64,000 nt of DNA. Source: Tridacna crocea (taxonomy: Eukaryota; Mollusca; Bivalvia; Cardiida; Cardiidae). The stretch is from positions 12,434,119 through 12,498,118 of the forward strand of contig OX031071.1 in the NCBI GenBank assembly GCA_943736015.1. The letters are read 5' to 3'. The notes below the pieces were generated by a model. It saw only the letters and a list, made by a program, of their open reading frames with translations. It was not told the DNA's origin and ran no database searches. Position numbers and translations under genes: made by a program. Numbering within the stretch: the first letter of the stretch is position 1; each line of letters begins with the position of its first letter. This document shows positions 24,401 through 36,400 of this stretch, piece by piece.

Positions 24401-27400
24401 TCCTACTAAGTTTTGAAAAGACCACGTTTTCTAGCCTTTCAGGGATAAATATCATCATTTGGGCCATGTTTGATATATCTTCATATGCTTCGAAATTGGT
24501 CCAGTCTAAAATTTGTGGGTGGTTAATCGATTACCACACAATCCCTACTTTTGACACCCCTGAGAAAGAAGCCTTTAACATTGTGGGAAAAGGAGGAAAA
24601 GCTGGTAACCAGCATTTTCTCCTTTTTCCACAATGTTTTCTACCCTTGAGAAAATAAATTTCAAATTTTTTGTCACTTTTATTTTGTCATCTGCAAATGC
24701 TTTCAATTTTGACAAACCGAAAATTTTGTTGTATGGTAACAAGTTAACCCTTTCCCAGATGACAAATTTGTGGACTAGAACAAATTGGAAACATTTGCAG
24801 ACGACAATTCAACTCTTGCTGAAAAGATGATTTCTGTCTATGATAGGGTAGAAAACATGATGGGAAAAGGAGAAAATGCTGGTAACCAGCATTTTCTGCT
24901 TTTCCCACAATGTTTTCTAAAGGCTACCATTGCAGACCCGTAAAATCCAGGGATTGTTTGGGAAAGGGTTAAGAGTACTGGAAATAGTGAGATTGTTGTG
25001 TGAAAATGTTTTCAATTTAGAGCTAATCCCTTACCACATGATAAAAGCTTCAAACTGTTCCAAATTCAAAGCATTGCAGGCAACGTAAATAATTAACCCT
25101 TTGCCACACAATGACGACTTTTAACTCTTTACCACATGATAAAAATGTAGACTTGTCCAGACTGAAAGCATTTGCAGACGATAATTCAAATGTGTCTAAA
25201 ATAATGGTGTTTGTCTTTGATTGATAAGAAAACATTAAGGGAAAAGGAGAAAATGCTGGTTACCAGCATTTTCTCCTTTTCCTTTAATGTTTTCAAAAGG
25301 CTTCTTCCTCAGGGGTCGTTAAAAGTAGGGATTGTGTGGTAAAGGGTTAATGACCATGAGAAAGAGGCCATTTGAAAACTTTATAGGAAAAAGAGAAAAT
25401 GCTGTTAACTAGCATGTTCTCCTTTTCCCACAAAGTTTTGTACTCAACCACAGAAAAAATGCATCATTTGAGCCACTAGAAAGTTATCGTATGTAAAGGC
25501 TTTCGACTTAGATATGTATAAAATTGTGCCTTGTGGTAAAGGGTTAAATGTAGATTAGATGATTAGATTAATGAAAAAAAAAAAAAAAAATTAATATAGT
25601 GTGATACAGAGTTAATGAGGTTACCATCCATTTCAGACAATATCAACATTCTAACAGAACCAAACAAGACATACACTGTGGAACCTGGGATGTTCCTCAA
25701 TGTTGCTATTGATGCAACCACAGATGCCATCTATGCTGATCAACTGAACTACGAGTGGCACTGGTTTAGGGAAGTTGAAGATCCAAACAACCCTGGAGAA
25801 AAAATAGTCCGTGAGTCCTTTTTTGCTGTAGGTCAAACAAGGTGGAGAGGGAGGGGCTGGGTGTAGGTTAAACCTTTACCACACAATGATGACTGACGAC
25901 CTTTTGAAGGAAGCCTTTTGAAAAAATTTTGGCAAAAGAAGAAAGTGCTGACTCCTTTTCCCACAATGCTTTCTACCCTATTACACCATTGTATTTGAAA
26001 ATTTGTAGGAAAACTCTCATTGTAATAGGGTCTTGACACTTTTCTGACAACATATCAAACAGAGTTTGGTAAGTTGCCTTTTAGTTGCAGTACTGCGAGT
26101 GGTTGTCCTGATGTAAATGGGAGTACTACATGGCTCAAGGAAGGGTGAAGGTTTAACTCACTACCACACAATCCCTACTTTTGATGACCCTGAGAAAGAA
26201 GCCTTTAGAAAACATAAGTGGGAAAAGGAGAAAATGCTGGTTAATTTTTTTCCCCACGATATTTTCTACCCTTCACAAAACAAATTTCAAATTTTCAGTC
26301 ACTTTTATATTGTTGTTCTGTAAATACTATTGATTTGGACAAGCAAAAAATTTTGTTGGTTGGTAAAGACCTAAGATTTCGAAATGTGTTGGAACCCGGT
26401 GTGATCATCTCATAAGTTGCTGGTTTTTGGTAAGGATCAATTAGTTAATCAATCAGTCAACCTGCATATTGGAGTGCAACAATGATATTTTTGGTCGGGC
26501 AGAGTGGAACTTTGTCCTGATTTCTGAGAAACAGATTGGCCCCCCCCCCCCACAACATATGCCCTTTTCTGAAAGATTCGTGAACCTTACTGGTATATTC
26601 TTTCTTTCAAAGAGACAAACAAAGCAGTGATTTAACCTTTCCCAAAGGACAAACTTTTGGATTAGACCAAATTGAAAGCATTTGCAGATGACAATTCAAC
26701 TCTTGCTGAAAAGATGATTTCTATCTATGATAGGGTAGAAAACATTGTGGGAAAAGGAGAAAATGCTGGTTACCAGCATTTTCTTCTTTTCCCACAATGT
26801 TTTCAAAAGGCTACTATTCTAGATCGGTAAAAACCAGGGATTGTTTGGGAAAGGGTTAATAGACAGAGAAAGTGTCAGAAATCATTTTTGGATGAGGGAA
26901 AGAGCACTTTAACTCAAATGTGATGGCAAAATCAGTCTGAAAATACATTTGATCACTGCCAGAAATTGACCACATGATTTTCCATAAATTTGTGAATCAT
27001 TTTGGAAAAACACTGAGTCATTCCAAATGTAGTCAAAATGACGTCTTTCAAGGGGTTTTCCTAAAGGTCACAGCCTCAGAACTTATCACAGATGCATATT
27101 TCTGTATCATACTTTGAAATTATGGGCACAAAGAGTACAAACAACTGATGAATTATTTAGGGAAAAATGATTGTTTTCGATAACATGAGATTCTTTTCAT
27201 TTTAAATTTGTATTTGACCCATTTCTTCTGATTAGAGAACTTCTCGAGAATGATTTTATGTCTGTAAAAGGTTTCATAGCAGCCAAAAAAAGCAGTGAGC
27301 AAAAAATATTAATAGCAAACAGAGATTCACAAGGATATGAGTATTCACAAAGTGATGAGGGTCAATCAATACTTGAAACAATGTTGATATTGGCTTTAAG

Positions 27401-30400
27401 GTAGTAGACCTGTTAATACCTCTAGTGCTGCATGGCATAAAATTTTCTTGATTGTTGATAAATACGGATTTATACAGATATAATACTTTAGCATATTGTA
27501 ACCCACCAGAAATCCCTTTAATGCATAATTTGAAACTATTTGTTGATACTTTCGTTATTAGTTTCCAGAAAAGGGAGGAAATTATTATTGCCCTTTGTAA
27601 TTAGAATATAGTGGTTTTAGATTTATTAATGAAAATTTTAAGAGGGAAAAAAGGGGAAAAAAAGTGGCTCGGTTAACCCATTACCACACAATCCGTACTT
27701 TTGACGCCCCTGAGAAAGAAGCCTTTTGAAAACACTGTAGGAAAAGGAGAAAATGCTGGTAACCAGAATTTTCTCCTTTTCCCACAGTGTTTTCTACCCT
27801 TCCCAAAATAAAATTTCAATTTTTCAGTCACCTTTATATTGTCTGCAAATATGCTTTCAATTTGGACCAGTCTAAATTTTTCTCGTGTGGTAATGGGTTA
27901 ATGCATAATTTGAAACTATTTGTTGATACTTTCGTTAGTTTCCAGAAAAGGGAGGAAATTATTATTGCCCTTTGTAATTAGAATATAGTGGTTTTAGATT
28001 TATTAATGAAAATTTTAAGAGGGAAAAAAGGGGAAAAAAAGTGGCTCGGTTAACCCATTACCACACAATCCATACTTTTGACGCCCCTGAGAAAGAAGCC
28101 TTTTGAAAACACTGTAGGAAAAGGAGAAAATGCTGGTAACCAGAATTTTCTCCTTTTCCCACAGTGTTTTCTACCCTTCTCTGAATAAATTTCAATTTTT
28201 CAGTCGCCTTTATTTTGTCGTCTGCATATGCTTTCAATTTGAACCAGTCTAAAATTTTGTTGTGTGGTATAGAGTTAAAGTAATGCAATAATACTCTTTT
28301 TTTTAATGATAGCAAATTTTGTAGGATAATATTATAATGGAAATAGCTGTTTTCTTTTATGGGTCCACTACCTTGACCCATTACCAGACGACAAAATTTT
28401 AGCTCTGTCCAAATCGAAAGCATTTGCAGACGACAATTTCAGTCTGGCTCAAATGGTGCAATTGCTTATTGATTAGGTATAAAACATTGTCGGAAAAGGA
28501 GAAAATGCTGGTAACCAGCATTTTCTCCTTTTCCCACAATGTTTTCAAAAAGCTTCTTTTCCAGGGGCGTCAAAAGTAGGGATTGAGTGGTAATGGGTTA
28601 AAAACAAATTTGAAATTTTCAGAGCCAGTCAAGCTGCCTCCACTTGGATACGAGAATGTCTTTAAGGTGTCTATGAAAGGTAAAAATTTGACAATTGTTG
28701 TACCTGATGTGGATGAAGACGATGAGAACTCCTACAAAAGATACATGGATGTTGCTGGTGGTGAACAGAAGTACTCTGTAATTGTGCAACATCCAAATGA
28801 CAAAGTTGTAAGAAATTTCACCATTACTGGAGTCACGGTGGAGCCACCTGGTGAGTATGAACAAATTCACTCTTTACCTAACGATGACATTTTATACTCA
28901 TCCAAACTGAAAGCAATTGCAGACAACAAAATAAATGTACCTCAAAAACTGAAATTCGTTTCTAGCAGGGTAGAAAACATTGAGGAAAAAGGAGAAAATG
29001 CTGGTTATCAGCATTTTCTTCTTTTCCCACAATATTTTCAGAAGGCTCTTATCTCGAAGGTGTAAAAACCAGGGATTGTTTGGTAAAGAGTTTAGAAAGG
29101 GGGATAGCTAACTGCATCCTTGCTAATGAGGTTTGAAATTATTATTGGTGTCTTTAGGTCTGTTGGGTTACATCTAAATGCCTTCCTGTAAGACATACTC
29201 CCAACTTTTAACCATCCTGAGGAAGAAGCCTTTTGAAAACATTGTTAGAAAAGGAGAAAATGCTGGTATGCAGCATTTTCTCCTTTTCCCACTACCCTTT
29301 CAAGTACAAATTTTGTCATTTGGACTTTGTTTAATTTGTACTTCTGCAAGTGCTTTCATTTTGGACTAAAATTTTGTCATTTGTTAGATAGTTGAAATGA
29401 ATGATGACAGAATTTTTTCCTTTGAATGGATAGAAATGATTACAAGAAATCAGTTTTTTTAAATCCTTTTACTTTGAGGTTGTTAACCCTTTACCAAAAA
29501 ACAAAATCTTAGACTGGTCCAAACTGAAAGCACTTGCAGACGAAAAAATATATGTAACTAAAAAATTGAAATTTGTTTCCAGTAGAGTAGAAAACACTGT
29601 GGGTAAAGGAGAAAATGCTGGTAACCAGCATTTTCTTCTTTTCCCACAATGTTTTCAAAAGGCTTCTATCTCTGGGTTGTAAAGAACGCGGATTGTTTGG
29701 GAAGGGGTAAATACAAGGAAAGGATTGAGAAAAAGATTTAACCCTTTACTCCATAGATACTCATTTCTACACATTGCTTGTAGGAGCCTTTGGAAAATAT
29801 TGTGGCAAAAGGTGAAATTGCTCGTGACGAGCAATTTCACCTTTTGTCACAATGTTTTCTATGCTATCAAAAGGTGTCATATACCCATAAAAAACGGCTT
29901 CATCCTTGCTGCTATTTAGGGTCAGTTAGAGATACCATAGAAATGCCAAATGGGGTAAAGGGTTAAGTATGGTATGGAGCCCAAAGACGGAGCATACTTG
30001 TATGAGCTTATGCAGAAGACCAGATTCACCAGCCACTCTTGAGAACAATCTTTGTCTTATTCTCGGGATTTTCTAAATTTAAAAGCAACAGAACTTGATT
30101 GGCTAAACCAAATGGTTAATATATCACCTGAAGACCAGGTTCACCAGCCATTCTTGAGAACAATCTTTGTCTTATTCTCAGGATTTTCTAAATTTAAAAG
30201 CAACAGAACTTGATTGGCTAAACCAAATGGTTAAGATATCACCTGAAGACCAGTCAAGAATGAACAATCTTTGTCTTATTCTCAGGATTTTCTAAATTTA
30301 AAAGCAACAGAACTTGATTGGCTTAACCAAATGGTTAAGATATCACCTGAAGACCAGATTTACCATCCATTCTTGAGAACAGTCTTTGTCTTATTCTCAG

Positions 30401-33400
30401 GATTTTCTAAATTTAAAAGCAACAGAACTTGATTGGCTAAACCAAATGGTTAAGATATCACCTGAAGACCAGATTCACCATCCGTTCTTGAGAACAATCT
30501 TAGTTTTATTCTCAGGATTTTCTAAATTTAAAAGCAACAGAACTTGATTGGCTAAACCAAATTGTTAAGATATCACCAGTCAGAAGCCAAGAAACGTCTG
30601 ATATTACATCATTCTATTTTGTTCTGTTTTCAGTGGTTATACCAGCTACAGCCCAAGCCAGTTCAAATCTCTGGCTTATTGCAGTCATTCTTGGTGCAAT
30701 CGTTCTGATTGCCCTTGTAATCTTTATTGTGTGTGTTGTCTGTAAGAGGGATCCAAGAGGGGCTTATTATGGTAAGTATAACCCTTTACTCCATAGATAC
30801 TCATTTCTTCATATTGCTTGTAGGAGCCTTTGGAAATCATTGTGGCAAAAGGTGAAATTGCTCGTGACGAGCAATTTCACCTTTTGTCACAATGTTTTCT
30901 ATGCTATCAAAAGGTGTCATTTACTCATCCTTGCTGTTATTTAGGGTCAATTAGAGATGCCAAAGCAATGCCTTGTGGGGTACAGGGATAAATAAGGGGC
31001 TGATTTTGGTGGATAAAAATAAGAGCTAACAAATGGTTTGACAGTTATTTGCCAACCAGTCTAAAATGCGTTGAGACTGTTATTCTAGAATTTGAAAGTA
31101 GCACAGTTTCAAAGAAACCATGTTGAAAAGTGTAACCTTGAATTTTTGGAAAATTTCTAGACTTGTCTTACTTGAGGCTTTTTCAGAAGACAAATTGAGA
31201 ATAGCTCATAGAATGTAACTGTAAAAATACTGTAGGAAAATGGGGGGGGGGGGGGGGGAACAGTAACCATGAGTACTTGAAACATGGGATCTTTTGACAG
31301 AGTTGTAAAGTATAAAAGTAAGTCAGAAAGTAACATCTTAGCAGTATATTTTAGGTCCACTGGCTAAAGACCAACAAGACCATATCTGTTGTTCATCTGT
31401 GCATGTATACAAACATAAGCCATTTCACACATCTCCTTCTCTGAAATACTGCCCATCTAATTTGGATGAAACTGCACAGACATGATCCTGCCATTTCTCT
31501 CTTGAGATTTTCAGTCAAAACGCTTGTTGCCATTGTGTCAAAGCTGAAAAACATGGAAAATCTCTAAAATTTTCTACTTTGGAATCGTAGTAAACCTAAG
31601 GCTACCAAATTTGGCATTAGCTTCATCTTATAGAGCCCTATGAAGGTTCTACAAATTGTAACCTTGGGATCAAAACTTGCCATGCCTGGGGTCACAAGTC
31701 TTATACATTGAAAACATGGGAAACAAAAAATGTCTTTGTTCCTAACCATAAAGTTTTAAGACTAGAAAATTTGATGGTTACCAGCATTCTCTCTTTTTCC
31801 CTCATTGTTTTTAAAAGGCTTGTCTTTAAATTCAGGATTGTGTGGTAAAGAGTTAAATGGCTTATATAATGAAAACTTACATAATTGTCTGTTCCCATCC
31901 ATTAAGTCTATGTGTCCTGGTATCATGATATAGCTGGTTTCATGTTGAAAACTGTTTCAAGTTTCATGCAAAGAAACACAGAGCTTGGCACATATTTAAT
32001 GTATTTTTCCAGTGGACAAGAAAGAACATGAGGCTGGAAATGATCCAGAACAAGAATTAAAGGACAGCGGATTTCATGATGTAGGACGAGTGTAAGTATG
32101 CTGCTAGAGTCTCCCTTATATGTGTGTAGCCTGTGTGTAAACCTGTACCCTTACTAAGCCACTACCAATTTAACCCTTTACCAAATAGATGACTAAATTT
32201 TGACAACTGCAAAAATGAAGGCCTTTGAAAACATTGTGTGAAAAGGAGAAAATGCTGGTAACCAGCATTTTCTCCTTTTCTCACAATATTTTCCACTTTA
32301 TCAAAGATAACTCTCCTCATTAGAGCCACATTGAATCTGTAGGCTGTAAAATCTAATTTGTTGCCTCTTTCCTCTTTGAATTTGGGAGACTAAAATTGTG
32401 TTGCCTGGTGAACAGTCGAGTGATTAGATTTAGATTGTAGATTTCTCCATTTTGAAAACTGTTTGTGGACATGTTGGATGTGGCTCTAATGGTGAGAAGA
32501 GGTGGAAGTACTGGTTAACAGCATGTTTTCAAAGGCATGGTTCATAATGGTTTTTAAAAGACAGAATATTTGATAAAGGGTTTTTAATGCTCTTGAGGGA
32601 AGAGTGGAGCAATATTAGATGGCAGGGAAAAAAAAAATCCCTCTAAAAGTAGACCTAGGCACCCTCACACAGCAGCTTTTAAGTAGCAAGGTCTCGATGT
32701 TGTGGTTCCTTTCTATGTTTTTATTATGGTTTAACCTATTTCCCTGTTAACGCTTTACCAAACAATCCCTGGTTTTCATGACTCCAAGGAGAAGTCTTTC
32801 AAAAACATCATTGAAGAAGAAGATGATGCTGGTAACCAGCACATAATGCTGGTAACCAGCATTTTCTCCTTTTCCCACAATGTTTTCTACCCTTCCAAAA
32901 TTAAACATAAATTTTAGAGTTGCATCAATTTTGTTGTCTGCAAAAGCTTTCATTTTGGACAAGCTAAAAGTTAAATGTGTCTTATATAATTACTTTCTTT
33001 CCCGGGAAGGGTAGAAAACATTTTGGGAAAAGGAGGAAATGCTAGTTGTCGGTATTTTCTCTTTTTGCAACCATGTTTCAGCAGAATCTTATCCTCCAGA
33101 GTTGCTTGTGATTGTTTGGTGAGTGGGGTAACCTTTCTTAAACCCTCCTAAAACTAGTTTGGTATGAATGACTCTGAGAGCAAAATTAATGTTATAGTTT
33201 ATTTCTACCAAAGAATAGAATTTTGGACTTGTGTAGATTGAAATCATTTGCAGACAATTTGTGAAATGTAATTTTGTTGATGATTTTTGTCTTTGATAGT
33301 TATGGGAGAGGAGAAAATGCTGTTTATCAGAGTTTTCTTCTTTTCCAAGACTGTTTTCGAAACCCTCCACCTTTTTAGGGTTGTTAAAACTCATGATCAT

Positions 33401-36400
33401 GTAAGAAAGGGTACAGCCTCTGAGTGCCACCTTTGCAGCCAGATTAAATCAAGATTATACTGTGCAAAATATGTTATCTGGTCTTGGGATCTTTACTATC
33501 TATTATGTTGAGAAATTCACTTAAATAGCAAAACCATAAAAAAAGCAAAATTTTTTGGTTACTATGGTGCTTTCAGGGTTATTCACAGAAATAGAGCTTT
33601 CTTACAGTCTTTGACTGTGGTAATTGGTTGTACCCTTGTCCACTTTATACCAAACTGGCTATAGTTAGACTTACAGGCTATTATTTTTTAAAGACAACTA
33701 ACTCTTAATATTCAAATGGCACAAAGGAAAATTAAGTTGTAAAATGTTAACATATTTATTCTCTGTACAGAATAACATTGTGGGATAATTAATTTCCTTT
33801 CTAGAAATGTTTTAGAAAATGTTTTACTTGAATCTTTACAGCCTACAAAATCTCTTGCTTATCCAATCACAGAGTCCAGGTTGAGGGAGTGATTTTGATT
33901 TCAAAATTGAAAATGTGAATGATTCTCCACTAAACCCTATGTTATAGGTACTCATTAGAATTATCTCATTGAGATGATTCTAATGGGTACTGACAACATA
34001 GGGCTTGGAAGAGTAATAATGGTTTTAGAATGCCATCACTCCCTCTTATCTGGAGCTCAGTTAAATCAAAAGCACATCCCAACAAGATTAAATTTGACTG
34101 AAAAGTTGGAAATCAGTCTAACCCTTTCCCAAACAATCACTGGTTTTTACAACCCTGAGATAAAAGCCTTTGAAAACATTGTGGGAAAAGGAGAAAATAC
34201 TGGTAACCAGCATTTTCTCCTTTTCCCACAATGTTTTCTACCCTGCTAGAAACAAATTTCAATTTTTGAGTTTTTTTTGTCGTCTGCAAGTGCTTTCAAT
34301 TTGGACCAGTGTAAAATTTTATTGTTTGGTAAAGAGTTAACCCTTTCCCAAACGACAAAGTTTTAGACATGTTCAATTCGAAGGCACTTGCAGAAGACCA
34401 AATAGAACTAACTCAAAAATTGAAATTTGTTTTCAGAATGGCAGAAAACATTGTGGGAAAAGAAGAAAATGCTGGTTACCAGCATTTTCTCCTTTTCCTA
34501 CAATGTTTTCAAAAGGCTTCTTTCTCAGGGTCGTAAAAAACAGGGAGTGTTTTGTAAAGGGTTAAAGGATAGAAAAAGGTTCTTGAAATACTGGATTGTC
34601 TGGTGAAGACCGATAATAGGATTTTGTATAGTATAATCTTGAAACTTTGGTCTGTATTGACCAGCCAATCGTAATAACATTCCTAGACTTGTTCTCCAGA
34701 TTGTTCTAAACGTGAAAGTATCGCAGCATATGATTGGCTAAACCAAATCTGATTGGCTAAATGGTTTATCCAATCCAAAGTTTGGTTACTTTCACGGTTA
34801 CAAGATCTTGGAGAGTAAGTGAATACAGTGTTGTTCCTAGGCCGAACATACAGGGGGCGCGGGGGGACGCTGGTGTCCCCCTGGGTAAAATCTTAGGGGA
34901 CATGTAAAACTTAGGGACAAAGACCACTTCAAATACATTTGACTTTGTGCATGTAAAATATACCAGTGTTGATATTACTACAACCCTTGTTGCAAACAAA
35001 TGGCTTGGATTTTTCAAAGCAGACACACAACTTGCCTTACAGATACCCATTTGAATCATTCACTCTTAACCCTTTACTCCATAGATACTCTTTTCTACAC
35101 TTCGCTTGTAGGAGCCTTTGGAAAACATTGTGGCAAAAGGTGAAATTGCTCGTGACGAGCAATTTCACCTTTTGTCACAATATTTTCTATGCTACCAAAA
35201 GGTGTCATTTACACATTAGAAACCGCTTCAACCTTGCTGTTATTTAGGGTCATAGATGACATAGAAATGCCTGATGGGGTAAAGGGTTAACCGTGAGATT
35301 TTGTCCAGCTAGTTCCAAAATATCCTACTATTTTTCTGTTTGGACTGAAAACAAAAAAATGGACACAGTCTATGATGCACACTCCCTCTCCACTCTAGAA
35401 CAGAACAGAATGGAGAACTCACAGACTGCATAATATTGCACAATGCAGTGAGAAAATGAAAAACTTGAGAGCGCCCAATGTTAGATTTACTAGGGGGGCA
35501 TTTTCAAAAATATTGTGGGAATCCTGTAATGACATGGCCCAGGCACAACACTGGTGAATAACATTAGAGTATTCACAAAGAATGGTTGGTGAATACAAAC
35601 CCTGTATGATCAGTGCATGTGCTAACTCTCTCTGTACTATGTCCTAATTCACTCACAGCTGTGCTTGCACTTCAAAAGGTTTAGAAGTGCAAGAAAATGC
35701 TCAAAGACTGATGGGTGGGGGATGTTTCTGTTTTCAGGGGAGGAGAAGTTGGATCAAACCATATTGACGCAGGAAATTATTTATAGAACATTTTTGTGTA
35801 AATGTGAGCATTTTATGTGACATTGTGTGCAGAAACTGCGACATTTCTCATGATGTACTATACATGGAGTGTTTGAAACCTAGACGATGTTTGCACCAAA
35901 TTTTGGGCTTGTATATGTTATATTGATATGGATCACATTGTTGGCAGAGAATTTTTGAAAAAGGACTTCTTCAAGTGTCTGTGTCGTGATTGTGTTCAGA
36001 GTTTGTGCCTTCTTTTTGTTTTAAACAAGAATATTGAGGAAGATTGATTTCGAGAAATTGCATAAAAGTGGAGGCAAAGGCCGTGTATTGTTAACCCTTT
36101 TCCAAACAATCCCTGGTTTTGGCGACCCTGATTAAGAAGCCTTTTGAAAACATTGTGGGAAAAGGAGAAAATGCTGGTAATCAGCATTTTCTCCTTTTCC
36201 CACAGTGTTTTCTACCCTTCCCAAATCAAACTTTGATTCTTTAGTCACATTTATTTTGTTGTCTGCAAATGCTTTCAATTTGGACCAGTCTATAAATTTG
36301 TCCTTTGGTAAAGAGTTAACTCATTACCACACAATCCCTACTGTGAAATAAGCCTTTTGAAAACACTGTGGGAAAAGGAGAAAATGCTGGTAACCAGCAT

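Larger units (their letters stand above)
27524..28278 (+). repeat. 377 bp tandem duplication including a MITE
   Basis: 27524-27901 and 27900-28278 both run from TAATGCATAATTTGAAAC through GTGGCTCGGTTAACCCATTA to the MITE end; they share the same unusual hairpin (GGTAACCAGAATTTTCTCC), with small differences after the palindrome. Confidence 0.88.
27403..28376. mobile_element. AAGGTAGTGGACC TIR element enlarged by nested MITEs and a duplication
   Basis: Left TIR AAGGTAGTAGACCTGTTAAT, right TIR TATGGGTCCACTACCTT. The interior is the inverted counterpart of 16315-16690. MITEs at 27673-27901 and 28050-28278 lie inside it, and a block is duplicated (see next entries). Confidence 0.72.

Noticed and set aside
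28583..29065. 160-codon frame across exon 14
   Set aside because: Only 28623-28850 is coding. The flanks are MITE sequence and the frame runs through a good donor.
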